Shown here piece by piece: positions 44,819 through 57,130 of a stretch of 64,000 nucleotides of DNA. The stretch's first letter is position 1, and each line of letters begins with the position of its first letter. The translations under genes were made by a program, and so were the position numbers. Where the stretch lies: the NCBI RefSeq assembly GCF_052857255.1, contig NC_135505.1, positions 43,602,520 to 43,666,519 of the forward strand, written 5' to 3'. The stretch comes from Amblyomma americanum (taxonomy: Eukaryota; Arthropoda; Arachnida; Ixodida; Ixodidae). Below the pieces are notes generated by a model, which worked only from the letters and a program-made list of their open reading frames with translations, was not told where the DNA came from and did not search any database.

Positions 44819-45066
44819 AGATTATGATGACGGATTTTTATGGCGTAAGAGAATCTGGCCAAAGAGCGCCATGGCACAAGGTTTTTTTCTTGTGCTCAAG
44901 GTGGGGTCAAAAACCTATTTCCCAAGCATTTCATCCTAACGAAGCCGCGCACCAGGCAGGGGAAAGCTTGTATCCGTTGTATCTCCAGTGGGTACCCGGG
45001 CGCACTGGGGATCGAACCGCGCACCTCCCGCGAGCGAGGCGGATGCTCAAACGAGTAGGCCACGGC
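44819..45066 (-). mobile_element. tRNA-Ala-type SINE (family 1), full length
   Basis: Plus-strand order: ATGATGACGGATTTTTATGG (3' end), CGCCATGGCACAAGG, CATTTCCTAACG-type body, TGTATCTCCAGTGGGTACCC, the B-box complement GGGGATCGAACC, then CTCCCGCGAGCGAGGCGGAT and GGCCACGGCTAC, which completes the tRNA-like head. It is the most complete minus-strand copy. The anticodon loop in better copies reads CTCGCAT, suggesting an Ala(CGC) ancestor. Confidence 0.75.
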
Positions 45067-45169
45067 TACGGTCAAATTCTTTACGACATTCTGCATGAAA
45101 GAAAAAAGGCACATCGAAGCACCGTCTGAAGATTATGCATCAAATCACACGGAACAGTGGGAGACATGA

Positions 45170-45600
45170 ACTAAGGAAGCACACTTAACAATGCCACAAG
45201 GCCGGCTTTCCCGCACCAAAGCAGGAAGGGCAATACTTGATCACTTAGGACTAGGCATCGAGTTGCCACCACTAGATACCAAAGCAAATATACCTAAACG
45301 AATCGCTCAGGCAATACTAGTCACGCCACTACCTAAGAATATGCAACCTGCTGACCGCGATGGGAGAAGGAAAGCTAGGCCAAAAGCTCTACGCAGAATG
45401 TACAGCAAACATTAACAAGCAGTATATGTAGATCGCGCAGAATACTAACAGAAATAAGCGTTCGCACTAGTGCCGGTTGACACGCAAGGCCAGACTGATA
45501 CTCTCCGGCACTACTAAAACGAGATAAAGAGTAGGAGACCTCCCGGAGGCGACTGCAGACGCGATCCTTCATCACTCCTTAATTGATAACAAAATTCTAT
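45170..45600 (+). pseudogene. I-like LINE ORF2 fragment (linker and RNase H)
   Basis: SRTKAGRAILDHLGLGI and AQAILVTPLPKNMQPADRDG align with LSRTTTGRASLEMVGLQ and ANLIISPLPHNMHPIFNTE of the I-like LINE at 55.3-57.0 kb. A degraded RNase H start follows (AVYVDRAEY, FALVPVDTQGQ). Stops and frameshifts are frequent. It is an isolated internal fragment; both ends are undefined. Confidence 0.6.
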
Positions 45601-45801
45601 CCTGGTGATTACGACCCGGAGCGTGCATTATGTGGTGAAATAGCATCTTATACAGGATCACTCATTGTAGAACTGTAAAGAGGAGCCGCCACCTAAATCT
45701 CTAAAAACAAGTTCCTACTTTCGAGCAAATTGGGAGGCCGTGCTGGCCAGCTCAGAGCTGGGCGTTCAATCCCGGGCCATTGAACGGGCTACTCTGGTTG
45801 T

Positions 45802-46101
45802 TCAGCGACCGAAAATGCATGTCTGAACTCTTTCCACAATTACTCCCAGAGACTGGCAGAACAAAAGCATGCACCCTGCCGAAGTACCCACCGCATCAGA
45901 CACACAAACATCGTATCGGCTAGTTAACGGGCGCACCATACTGTCGGTCTGGTCTTGACACTCGATATTGGTTGCTTGTACCGCTACAGTATCTAATTCC
46001 TGCTCAGTCTCGAGACGTAACAGCTGATTTTGCGTCCTCCTGGACGAAAGACATTGGACATTGAGCGCGGCTACGACGAGGTGTCTTTCAAAAGCCGCCA
46101 T
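45802..46101 (-). pseudogene. L1/Tx1-like LINE ORF2 start (endonuclease)
   Basis: A 100-codon minus-strand frame reads LVVAALNVQCLSSRRTQNQL, DTVAVQATNIECQDQTD and RYDVCVSDAVGTSAGCMLLF. This is the N-terminal AP-endonuclease block of a LINE ORF2 (cf. xLNVRGL and VVAVQETxI). The usual catalytic Glu in QET is Thr-Asn here (QATNI), so the active site is lost. It lies downstream of the zinc-knuckle ORF1 at 46.2 kb, in the expected order. Confidence 0.6.
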
Positions 46102-46182
46102 CGCTTATCAAGACCAAGCCACCAGTACGGCGCTTAGCCTTATACGCACAGCCTCGCGCCGTGTAGTGTCGTCCCGCCAATA

Positions 46183-46960
46183 TTAGAACTTTGAGTTGTC
46201 ATCGCGAGGTACCGACGACGATCGTTGCCCGCTGGTGACACGCTGCTTTTTCACCTCGCCGGCGCCCCGCTGGCTTTGTAGCAGACGTTGCCTTTGCTCA
46301 GGGCTCATTGCATCGACGTCGTCGCGGCGCCGTTTAGCAGCAGCAGGGTCAAGCTCCATGGATTCCCCGTTGCCTTTTTCAGCGGGGCGTGGGATATCCA
46401 GCGGTTGCTCGGTAACCTTGTTCATGAGTTCCGACTCAGGTGGGCTGAGCGTTGATTCAGCAGTCAGTGGCGTGTCGTTTTCCTTGTAGTCGGGCTTCGA
46501 TGCAGCCGTTAGCGTCTCGACCACTGGGTTGGAGGCGGCCTGCTTAGCTCCATCCTTGTCCATATGCAGCTCACTGTTTTCGCCGAGTGTTCCTCGCCCA
46601 GCCGCGCGGGCGAACGACTTCATGCATTCAGCCTCTCCGTGCCCGTACGCGTAGCACTGGCTACACTTGGGCACCTTGCAGTCACACCTAATGTGGCCTG
46701 TGTTGCGGCAGCGGAGACATATCGGCGCTCGCCCAAGCACGACGACTAACACTGTCCCATTCCCGATACGCATCTGGTGGAGTAGGCGCTCGAAGCTTGC
46801 ACCTTCCCGTAGAACCAGCCGCACAACTCGAGTAGTCGCGTCAGCGTTTGCAAACCCGCCGTTCTTCCAGGGGCCCTATTCTCGACATTCGCCGATCCGC
46901 CCAGAGCGGGGCGTACCGGTGACGCGTACATCAGGGCAGTGCCAAAGTACGTAAACGCAG
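46183..46960 (-). pseudogene. LINE ORF1 with CCHC zinc knuckles
   Basis: The main frame (46183-46824) begins VLREGASFERLLHQMRIGNG and carries two zinc knuckles, CLRCRNTGHIRCDC and CSQCYAYGHGEAEC, followed by a hydrophilic tail with a basic KRRRDD stretch. A shifted frame upstream, to about 46960, continues the N-terminal part. Gag-like ORF1 proteins with CCHC knuckles accompany L1/Tx1, R1 and I-type LINEs. With the endonuclease start at 45.8-46.1 kb it forms a 3'-truncated element on the minus strand. Confidence 0.65.
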
Positions 46961-47756
46961 AATCGGATGATGAAATTGGAAAAGGAAAAATTATGACAAC
47001 AATAGACACTGTCGTCTGCTACTTGGCGCCAAGCTCAAAAATCGCCGATGCCGTAAAGCGTGCCTGAATCAGAGCATCTCCGGCGCGTACGCGTCGTGCA
47101 TTACAGCTGCTGAACGCAACAGTGAAATGCGTTGCGATCTCAGCGTATCGGTCCATACATATGTGTTGGCCAGCAAAGGAATATATGGACCTGGCGTCGG
47201 TTCTTAACGCGACGCAAATAGTCGCAAGAATAGTGAAGATAGTTTAGCGGCAACTGCGTGAAGCTATGTTCTTCGCGACGCTGCCGTTGCTATACCCGCA
47301 GAAAGCGACGAAACTTGGCGGCAGAGCGTGAAAAACACTATGGTTGAGAATTATTTGGCGGTCCCTGGCTGTGGCTTTGCTGGCATATGCGGCGATAAGG
47401 GGGAGAGTCTTCGCGCGCCCATATAATCACGGCAAAACAAAATGATAGAGTGAAAATTTACCGCTTTATAACTCACGTTCGTCGCATGAAAAAACGGTGA
47501 TAAATAAAACAACTTAAATGAAAATTTTGTACCTTCGTTCATTCACAAAAGCACGAAATCGCGCTAGAACGAAAATGGACTCTGCAGAGGGAAGCCGTGA
47601 AGGCAATAGCGGCACCGCGCTGCGGCGCTGTTCAACTGGGAGCTCTGCTCAACTTTATGCAGAATCACCGCTCGTTGGCCCGCGCGCCCGATGATAGTAT
47701 ATCGGCCGAGGAAAGGCGGGCGCTGTGGGTGCTACTGGCAAATGACAGGTTTAAGG
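46961..47756. other. No gene recognised
   Basis: About 800 bases upstream of the minus-strand LINE ORF1. It may include that element's 5' UTR, but no boundary is visible. Confidence 0.4.
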
Positions 47757-47822
47757 ATACACATGGGAGAGGCCCTTACACTGCATTAGGCGTAGTCAGG
47801 CTGATGTTGATGATGATGAGTG
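47757..47822 (+). mobile_element. RTE-like LINE 3' tip
   Basis: ACATGGGAGAGGCCCTTACA followed by GTAGTCAGGCTGATGTTGATG matches the last 65 bases of the RTE-like tail at 44.1 kb, including the (TGA)n end. It is an extremely 5'-truncated insertion. Confidence 0.6.
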
Positions 47823-49753
47823 GTCGTCTGAAGGAAGTTAACACCAGAACGCAGAAGGTGAAACAAAATTTGTCACGCAGAGCCCAGTGGTTCATTTCAC
47901 ATAAGGCAATCGTTATGCACCTACACCAGCAACAGGCAGCTCCTTTTACTGCAGCAACATTCCTAGTAAGAGAGAAAGGTCTAATGTCTGCAAAGATGAA
48001 CAGGTCACCTGGAAAAAACGTCTTCACATATGCTACTCAGCCTTAGGGAACGGGACGAATACAGATGTGGAGAGTAAAGGTGGAGGGTTGTGCCACATTT
48101 CAAACAGCTTCATGCCGTGTGCAAATCACTTGTTTTATTCGCTTCATGCTAGTTGCCATCTTAATGTGCACATAGACACACATTATCTAGTGCATGTGGC
48201 ACATGAACCATGAACAAGTCTCAGGGTGAGGCGAAGGAACCAAAGGAGAATAAAAACAACTGTGAAGTTGCAGGCACCGCAATTAAGAAGGAACAAGAGC
48301 AACACGACAAGAAAAGTACAAGCATGAAAGCAGCAAGATAACACACAAAGGAGGCAAGATATGCAAGGCTAACGTGGCCCTCTGCACAATATTTCAGAGA
48401 GACCGCATCACACACAGGCAGTGGTATTATGGGAAAAGGTTTATTAATGCTGCGTGATAGCACTGGATGTGTACTGGCTTTGGCAAGCCCTGTGCACTCC
48501 GCAAGGAACCTACAACAGGCTTCAGCAATGTTTGTTGCCTGATGTTCAAGTGTATAACCTTCCCTCTGTACACTCCTCATCACATGCATATTAGGGCCAT
48601 TGTTGGTTCATTTCAAGCGGTGTATCACAATGCAGTTAGAAAACATTTACACCATACACTGATGCAATGAAGATCATGTGATGGCACTAATGTGCACTGC
48701 CGGAGAGTAATGCTGAATGAATTGCGTTCACTTTCAATGTAGTTTCCTTTACTGCGCACTAAAATAAACAATCTAAACTCTATACGCACACTAAAAACAC
48801 GATGTCTACAGTTCCATGAAGGCCACCGTACCATCTGTAGGCATTGCAATGTAGGCAAAAGTCTGAAAGGATGCTGAGGACAAATCGAAGTTGTTCTGTA
48901 ACAATACATCACCACATTCCAATAAGAATGGGCCTGCCTATAATGAGACCGAAGCTCGTGCACAGCTCATATATTATTTCATCAAAGAAGCACTTGAAGT
49001 GCGCAAGATTCCAGTGGTGAACTGCACTGGCAAGAAGGCTATTACAGTCCTTGACTACGTTAAAGAAAAACAAATGGAACACTTAAGATGCACAGTCGTC
49101 TGTGCACATGGAGGGTGAATTGTGTTTTTCAGCACGATTAAGCCAGTTTAAAACATGGTAAGCAAGTCGGACTCTTGGTTTCCAAGAGGCAGGAAGAGAA
49201 AGTATTCATCACGAATATTATGGTAGAACAGGTTGAAAAATGAGGAAATTAGAGTCATTGAAAGTGCTTGTGCATAAAATTTAGGCTTCCTGAAAAATTG
49301 CCTTGTTGTACAGCTCTGCTGGCTATTTTCTCTTCAAGTTAAGGCAGAAGTATAAAACCAAACGAAGTAAGGTGAAAAAGGGTGCTATGCTGTTTTGGAC
49401 TGCCAGAAAAAAAAATTCTTTTCTATTACTACCAGGTAATACCTTGACTGCTGTGTGACATGAGATGGCATCGTAATTAGTGTTAACATGTTATTGGGCG
49501 ATATGTTGAACCAGAAAAGAAAGGTATCGAAAGCCTGCACATACCACTGTCAAAGAGAGGTTTATAACACGACATCGTTAAGGCTGCCATTCAGCAGAAA
49601 ACCCAGCGTTATCCAGCCGGCATTGTGTCACAAAACCGCGCCACGCGGGCATATCTGGAATAAAATTCACTGAAAAGAGGGTTTGTAATTTCAATCAAAT
49701 GCCAGCATATGTCTCAAACTACTTAAGCAATAGACTATATATACAAAAAATAT
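47823..49753. other. No gene recognised
   Basis: About 1.9 kb with several short frames (for example 48891-49118 on the plus strand) but no motif I can name. AT-rich; no repeat boundary seen. Confidence 0.4.
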
Positions 49754-50125
49754 TGCCGCGAATATTTGCAGTGTTTGTTCGTTTTTCAAATCTACCGCCA
49801 CATCACTTTAACGCTTTGTTTGCGGCGGAAGACGCCACTAGATTTATATCGATTGACCGCATCCAGGCAGAGCTGATTCTACGTTGTTCCGTAATGTTCT
49901 AGTAACTTTGCACGCTTTATTTCGAAAGTTCACTATCAGCTTTAAATTGAGCACAGCCGACAGCGGCGGGCATTCTGTTCGACAACCGCCGACCACGCTT
50001 GTGTGTTCGTCGCCACCGAGTGCTTCAATTCATTGTGGTCGCAATTCAACCAGATAAAGTTTTCTTTTAGAAGACCTTTCGTCCGTTTTCATCGCTCCTT
50101 CGACTGCCGCCATCACTACGTGACA
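49754..50125 (+). mobile_element. 5' LTR of gypsy D
   Basis: This 372-bp segment starts TGCCGCGAATATTTGCAG and ends CTACGTGACA, directly followed by TTTGGTGGAGGTGCG, i.e. a primer-binding site TGGTGGAGGTGC. A TATATCGATTG patch and a weak polyadenylation signal (AGATAAAG) lie inside. There is no 3' LTR partner in the window, so the start is inferred from the TG terminus and from remembered tick LTRs of this type. Confidence 0.65.
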
Positions 50126-50152
50126 TTTGGTGGAGGTGCGAGGTTGCCTTCC

Positions 50153-50618
50153 ATGTTCCGAACGCCCCCTTCAAGTCGTGACGCCAGCCATCAGCGCTTC
50201 GCACCCGATGACGAGCCAGCTCAGCGAACCAGCCGACGTCTCCAGGAAGAGGAGCCTGAGTTCGGGACCCTGCCGGACCGCACTAGACAGCGAAAAGACG
50301 CTGCTTTGAGCACCGCAACATCGCCAAAGATGTCGTCACCGACCATACTGCAGCAACCGCGGGTGCCGCCAACATTCAATGGATCCCTAGACGAAGACCC
50401 TGAAAAATGATTGGACCAATTCGAGCGCATGGCGTCATTCAAAAAGTGGGATGAGGCGGCAAAAATTGGACGCGTATTTTTCTCACTGCAAAGCTCCGCA
50501 CGCACGTGGTACGAAAACCACGAGTCGTCCCTTACGGCATCGGAGCTATTCGAGAGAGAACTATAGAAGGTATTAACCAGTGTGGTCAGGAAAGATAGAG
50601 CCGAACTTGAACTTCATC
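50153..50618 (+). pseudogene. gag: Gypsy D gag, N-terminal part
   Basis: ATG at 50153 (MFRTPPSSRDASHQRF), 28 bases after the LTR. It includes PPTFNGSLDEDPEK, then FERMASFKKWDEAAKI and FFSLQSSARTWYENHESS, the standard gypsy capsid start. Two in-frame stops, TGA at 50408-50410 and TAG at 50564-50566, stand where Trp and Gln would be expected. The sequence leaves gag at RAELEL near 50618, where the inserted LINE fragment begins; gag resumes near 57413. Confidence 0.7.
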
Positions 50619-51547
50619 TTTATTTACCAGAAAAGCTGGTGGGTCACCCGGACTAAAAGCTGTAATCAACCAGCTTGACGAGGCCCTCGCAACCCTTAAA
50701 AGGCAGCATAGACGAGACCACTAAATTATAATAACACTAATAAAAATGATGAAAAAAGGTTAACATGAAATATTCAGCTTTACAAAAAACAAGAAACACT
50801 TTCAGGTAGGTCGATAGAAAATGTGTACACAAAGACTGCATTTTTTGTTAGAGATTGACACAAATTGCATGAATAATGAGAAGGCATCTTCGTGAGCAAC
50901 TGGAGGGAAGCTGTAAAAGAATAACTAAGGAACACTGTAGCGAAAAAAAAACTGCATTACAAATTGTAAAAAACCTGTAGCAGTTGAACAGGTGTCAAAC
51001 ATTTGATTTGTTGATATTTAATACGGACGGAAGATTGGGACGTAAAGTCTGGAGCTTGTAATCGGTGCGGACGCTTGTACTTGCGAGATTGAGAGCGGAC
51101 GTGCGTTCGATGAGCTCCGTCGACTACGGCCGCTCGAGCACAAGTTTAATTCGACGGATCTTGGATTTTAGCTGAATCGACAGCACTCGACGCCTGGACA
51201 CCGCGGATATCGATTTTCCCATATTACTTCTCCCCCTGTCCTCTATTCCTGTCCCCTCACCTCTTTCATTTCATTTCTCCATTCTGCCTGCTGTCCTTTA
51301 TTTCCGCTGCCCCAGCTCAGGTGCTTCAGTATCGATGGCAGATGACGGGGCTAGCAAAAATCTTTTCCTTCCTTTTTACAATTATTTTTAATAAAACCAC
51401 TACCACCACCACCCAAGGTGGGCCCACGCTTTCCTCATTTTTTGGGATCTTATGGTCTTCGACGAGCCACATGGTGAGCTAAGCCTAAGGCGAGACCTAG
51501 CGGCGAGACGCCACCGGCGGCGGCTCCGCTCAAAGACTGTATCAGCC

Positions 51548-53528
51548 ATGATGGAAACCGTAGATGGTGCGGACTTAGATCCAGAAGAACTGAACGTGCC
51601 AGGACAATGGTACGTCAGTTAGAAGAGGGGTAAAGCGGCCCCCCTGGTGAACAACGAGGGACGCCATGTGGAACGGCAGCGAGCCGCCGAGAAGCTCGCA
51701 GGAAGGAAGATGTCGGTTGAAAGGCAATTTGCCCGAATCCCGGACGGCGCCGAGAAAATAGTCATGAGACCGCACGCCGGTCTCGTACGTCTGATAAAAT
51801 ATGGAAGTGCGTAATTGCTGACGCTAAACTTCGGGCAGCTGGCGTCAGCACAGACGCGGCCGGAGAGGATGTCATTTCGATGAATGTGAAGCAACATTCC
51901 ATTCTCGTCGCCACCGTCAGCGCGGAAAGGAAGAAAAAATACGCCGACTTGAAGCTCCTCGTGTTCGAAGGGGAAAAGATCAAAATGACTACGTACGTAG
52001 CTATGCCGCAGGACAGCGGGAAAGGCGTCGTGCATGAAGTCCCTTTGTCCTTCTCGGACGAAGCTATTTTGAAAAGGCTGCAAATCTACGGAAATCATCC
52101 GGTTCTGGGAGTGCGAAGGCTCGGAAGAGAATCGAGGACAGTTTTAATACTGTTCGAAGACAAAGAGGTGCCGCGGTGGGTGAGACACGCCCGTGGCGCA
52201 ACGCTGCGCACTCTACCGCAAAAAATACGAAGTTTGCAACGCCTGCGGCCGGCTCGGACATCGTGAAGACGTCTGCCCGGACCCCGAGATTGTGAAATGC
52301 CGTAGCTGTGGCATGGAACAACCGCCACAAGACGATTTATGTGAGCCCAAGTGCCAACTGTGCGGGAAAGGACACCCGCTCGGTGACAGAAAATGTAGAG
52401 AACTGCACTGTGGACCGCAGCGGTGGCCAAGTAGTTGAGCATCCGCCTCACATGTGGGAGCTGCGGGGTTCGATCCCCAGTGCCGCCGGGTACCCACCGG
52501 TGATACAATGGGTACAAGTTTTCCCCTGGTCTGGTGCTCGGCTTATTTAGTGTGAAATGCTTAGGAAATAGGTCGTTGATCCCACCTTGAGAATTTGAAA
52601 AATACCTTGTGCCATGGCGCTCTTTGGCCATAGATGCCCTTGCGCCATAAAAATCCATCATCACCAACTCCACTGTCTTCCTTACGAAGTGAAGAAGAGA
52701 CTATGGGAACGCAAGATCAACATGCAACAGCAGCAGGAACTTCAGGAGCAGCAAGCCGGAGCGACCGCCGAGGGGAATCCCCGGAGCCGTTCCAAGGTCA
52801 GGCGCGGAAACGAGGACTTTCGCGCCAGAAACGACTCCTTCCCGAGGCTGGAGGAGACCACCGGAGGGCAGCAGCAGCGCGGCCGCTCGAGCTCCCGCAC
52901 CAGGGGACGCCCCGGATCCACACCCAGGGGGAGATCGAGTTCCAGGGACCCGGCGAACCCGTGGACTCACAAGCGGAATCCGAGCGGGGATAGAAAAAGT
53001 GTACGCTTTGGCAGTGGCGTTTCCCAGGCAAAAGATAAAGACGAGGAGATCGATAAATTAAGGAAAGACGTTAGGGAGCTTAAAGAGATAATTAATAAGC
53101 TCACTCAAGAGCTACGTACACCAAAAGTGCAGGCGCGTACGGGGTCCCCCTCTCCCCGCAGTGCGCAACCAAACTTGGTATCGAAACCAACGCCCCCGAC
53201 CCCTAGGGCTGCGGCTCCCACGCAGCCTGCGGCACCGGAGGAGGAAAAGATTGTAGAATTGGCTAGACCGCCCCCACTGAAACGCAAAGGAGAAGGCGCT
53301 GATCCGTTGGTGGTACTAGAGAAAAGATTAGAAGCCAAAATCGAAGCTAAATTCGGTTCTTTAATGGCCCAAATTATGGGCGCAATAAATCAGACTCAGA
53401 GCCAGGTCGAAGCCCTTACGGGAGAAGTACAAAGACAAAGGGCAGAATTAGTTGCCATTGGAGAATGGCAACAAAAAGCTGAGGAAAATATCAACCAGCT
53501 CCAAAATGGCAAGAGGCGCACCAAGTGA
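51548..53528 (+). pseudogene. I-like LINE ORF1 (gag-like), split by a SINE
   Basis: ATG at 51548 (MMETVDGADLDPEELNVPGQ), TAG at 51620-51622, then EKLAGRKMSVERQFARIP. After frameshifts near 51780 and 52190 come three zinc knuckles: CNACGRLGHREDVC, CRSCGMEQPPQDDLC and CQLCGKGHPLGDRKC. Reading is broken at 52412 by a SINE and continues in the same frame after its target duplication with YEVKKRLWERKIN. It then runs through an Arg/Ser-rich region, an acidic-basic coiled coil (52999-53100, DKDEEIDKLRKDVRELKEI) and a C-terminal coil ending with TGA at 53526-53528. The protein would coat LINE RNA. Confidence 0.75.
52412..52665 (+). mobile_element. tRNA-Ala-type SINE (family 1) inside LINE ORF1
   Basis: The head reads GGTGGCCAAGTAGTTGAGCA, CCGCCTCACATGTGGGAG and B box GGGTTCGATCCCC, and the body GGTGATACAATGGGTAC to CCATGGCGC and GCGCCATAAAAATCCATCA. 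An 11-bp duplication with one mismatch brackets it: AACTGCACTGT (52401-52411) and AACTCCACTGT (52666-52676). If it and one duplicate are disregarded, the ORF1 frame on both sides is the same. It is the best plus-strand copy of family 1. Confidence 0.85.
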
Positions 53529-56500
53529 GTCTATAATCTTGCAGTGGAACTGTCGCGGCTTCCAGCGCAAGCGGGCGTTAGTGCAACAATACTTGACGCT
53601 ATTAGATGAGAAACCGTTAGCTATAGCCTTGCAGGAGACGGGAAAAGCAGCAAAACTATCGGGATACCAAGCTTCTCCAAGTGACAGAGGTGAGAAACCT
53701 CGCGTCACAACGTTGATTAAGAGGAACATTGCGGCAATCGAGCACGAAATCGACTCGAGAGAAATTGAGGCAGTGCTATTGGAAATTCTTACGGGGCGAA
53801 AAGAGGAATCGAGCGTGTTCCTATAAAATTTATACAGTACCCCGAAGCAGAGAAAGGTGGGGTTCAGGGCCCTATTTCGCAAAGCGATTAAGGCAGCCGG
53901 AACTAATCCCCTGCTAATAGTCGGTGACTTTAGTGCACCGCACCCAGAATGGGGTTACGCTAAACAAGACCATAAAGGCAGGCAGCTATGGGAGGACGCG
54001 CACTAGCTGGGACTCACCCTACACACGGACCCTAGTAGTCCATGCAGGGTGGGTAACAGCGTCTGCACAGACACCTCTCCTGACCTGACCTTCTCCAAAA
54101 ATGTGACAGAACTGAACTGGCAAAATTCGGAACAAAATTTGGGCAGCGATCATTTCATTCTGCCCTCGATCCTTAAAAAAGGAGTGAAGACGCGTCGTGC
54201 GCGTCAACCGAGGGTTACGGAATGGGAATTATTTAAGGAGAAGCGACAGAAAGCTGCCACAGGGAGGATCACAAACATGGAGAAATGGACGGAGGCCCTC
54301 AGGCGTCACGTTGGAGAGGCAACAAAGACGCTTGAAGGGGACGACGCCCCGAAGATAGTCGATAGCAGACTGCTTCACATGTGGGAGGCAAAGCATGGTA
54401 TGGAGCGCAGACTGAAGAAGCAAAAATGGAACCGAAATCTTAGACGGAGGATCGCTAGACACAACAAAGAAATTGAAAATTATGCGATCAAATTATGCGA
54501 ACCGAATTGGTGCAGCAGATGCGACGAGATGGAGGGGGGCATCAGCCTTTCCAAAACGTAAGGTCTGCTGAGACACCTATTAGACCCTACCAACCCTAAA
54601 AACCAATCGGGAATTAGATTATCAAAAGCTAGGCACGCGTTTGATGGTACAGACGTAGAATTTATGGAAAAACTCATCAACATGTACATTGGCGATACCC
54701 ATAGTACCCCCCTCCCAGCATACGACGGAACTCCCAACCAGGAGCTCGACGCACCCATCACGGAGGCGGAGGTCAGGGCTGTAATATTGGGAATAAAAAC
54801 GAAATCGGCCCCGGGCCCTGACGGAATAGCTAACAAAATTTTAAGAATCCTGGACGATGACTCCATCAGCGCTCTGACGGAGTATATGCAAGAAATTTGG
54901 GCCAAAGGCCACCTGCCTCTGCAGTGGAAGGTGGCAGACGTAATTCTAATCCCAAAGCCTGGCAAACCCCCTAAACTAGAAAATCTAAGACCAATTTCCC
55001 TAACCTCATGCATGGGGAAATTGTTGGAGCGCGTAGTCCAGACAAGACTGACGCGCTTTATGGAGCAAAACGGCCTGTGGCCGCACGAGATGGTCGGCTT
55101 CCGACCGGGCTTGTGCACGCAGGACGTGATGCTCCCACTCCAACACGACATAATCGACTCGCGTTCTAGAGACGCCAAAGTAATTCTCAGCTTGGACTTG
55201 ACTAAGGCTTTTGATAATGTTACACACGAAGCGATCCTCCGCGGTCTCCAGGATATCGGAGTAGGCGCGCGAACATAGGACTACATCAAATACTTTCTGT
55301 TAGACAGAGCTGTCTGAGTGAGGTTCCAGGACATTGAGTCTCCCACACTGAACTTAGGGAGCAGGGGCACGCCGCAGGGCTCGGTTCTCTCCCCGTTCCT
55401 CTTCAACGTGGCGATGCGGAACCTCCCCGAAGCCCTGAGGAGCATAGAGGGGCTAAATTTCAGTATGTATGTGGATGACATCAACCTCTGGATTAACCAG
55501 AGGAGCGATGCGAGCATCGAGGAATGTCTGCAGGCGGCGGCGGACACTGTCGTGGACTATGCTGCCAGTAGGGATCTCTCATGCTCTCCGCAAAAACCGG
55601 AATTACTCGTCTATAACCCAACATCGCTCCGATGCAAGCGCAGCTGGGAATTTAACATTAAAGTTGAGGGGAAACCAGTTGCCGATGTAGATAAAATCAG
55701 ACTCTTAGGACTATTCATTCAGAAAAATGGATATAATGATGGGACAATCAAAAAGCTAGAGAGATTTGCCACCCAAGCCCTTGGCATTTTTAGAAGGGTC
55801 GCGCTGAAAGGACGAGGTCTGAAGGAAAGAAGCTTGCTTAAACTAGCCCAAGCATACGTAATAAGCCGCGTGAGCTATGCCACGCCTTACTTAAACATCA
55901 AGTCAGAGGAGAGGAGGAAATTAGACTCACTCATTCGGTGGTGCATAAAGAGGGCCCTGGGCTTACCAATCAGCACCCCCACAGAAAAGCTCCTCTCTAT
56001 GGGAGTGCACAATACCTGGGACGAAATAGCGGAGGCTGTCAGAATTTCACAGCTCGAAAGATTAAGCCGAACGACCACGGGCAGAGCTAGCCTCGAAATG
56101 GTAGGTCTGCAAGCAGATAGGGGACTACGAGGCAAATCGAGCATCCCGCAGGACTGCCGAGCAAATCTAATCATTTCCCCCCTCCCTCATAACATGCATC
56201 CCATATTTAACACGGAGAGGAGAGAGAAGAGAGCAGAAGCACTAATCATACGCTTCGATTCGATGGACAGCAAGTCGGTTGCGTACGTGGACGCGGCAAG
56301 TGGCAAGTCGGGTGCGGCGGTCGCCTCGGTGGTCGACTGCCGAGGTGCCCCCGTATCGGCTGCCACCATTAGAAGCCGAAACACGGAAACGGCGGAAGAA
56401 GTTGCGATAGCGCTCGCTTGTGTTGGAACGGAAGCCAATTTAATAATCAGCGATAGCAAAACAGCCATCTGGAATTTTGGAAAGGGTAGGATCACGCCGG

Positions 56501-57042
56501 AAGCGATAAGGATTCTGGCCGGTACACGCCTCAACAGAAAAATCAGTCTAATTTGGACCCCCGAACACGCCTCCGTTCCTGGCAACGAGGCGGCACACGA
56601 GTTAGCCCGAGCTCTCTACTTCCGGGTGGCTGTGGAGCCGCCCGACTGCCGGAATATGGACGAGCGTCTGCAAAATTACACGGAGATTGCTGAAAATTAT
56701 AGGTTATGCAGGAGACTGGTGCCACCACCGGACAAACATCTAAACAATAGGGAAGCCGTTGCATGGCGGTGCCTTCAATTTGGGAACTTCGTAAACCTGG
56801 TCTGGGCTTCTCATATTCAGACTGGTGATAGAAAAAACGATAAGTGCAAGCACTGTGGGGAGAGAGGGACCCTCGACCACATAATCTGGGAATGCGCTAG
56901 CTCCCCAGGGGCTAAAGCAAACATAAATTGTAGAGAAGCCTGGGAAGCCCTGCTGCGGAGCGAGGTCTCTCCTCAACAGCAACGAGCCATCCGCCTGGCG
57001 ACAGAAGCCGCGAAGAGTCAAGACCTCTTTGCCTGGTTGTGA
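53506..57042 (+). pseudogene. I-like LINE ORF2: endonuclease, RT, RNase H, zinc finger
   Basis: ATG at 53506 overlaps the end of ORF1 by 23 bases in another frame. In order: endonuclease (ILQWNCRGFQRKR, ALQETGK, VGDFSAPHPEWG, SDHFILP); RT (KSAPGPDGIANKI, LRPISLTSCMGKLLERV, GFRPGLCTQDVML, LDLTKAFDNVTHE, GTPQGSVLSPFLFN, MYVDDINLW); RNase H (AYVDAASGKSGAAV, ETAEEVAIALA, ISDSKTAIW, WTPEHASVPGNEAAHELA); and finger CKHCGERGTLDHIIWEC, ending TGA at 57040-57042. Five in-frame stops (53824, 54004, 54559, 55276 and 55315) occur with no frameshift in 3.5 kb. All catalytic residues seen are intact. The protein would nick DNA and copy its RNA by target-primed reverse transcription. Confidence 0.85.
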
Positions 57043-57130
57043 TCGCGGAGGTCCCCGCCCCCGTCCTCTAGGCCTGCGTGCCGGGGTCGGGGAATAGGGG
57101 GCCTCCTTATCTGGTGGAATATTAAAGTTG

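Noticed and set aside
47597..48046. 149-codon plus-strand frame
   Set aside because: It crosses an RTE-like LINE tip, including the (TGA)n tail read as a Met run, so it is not a gene.
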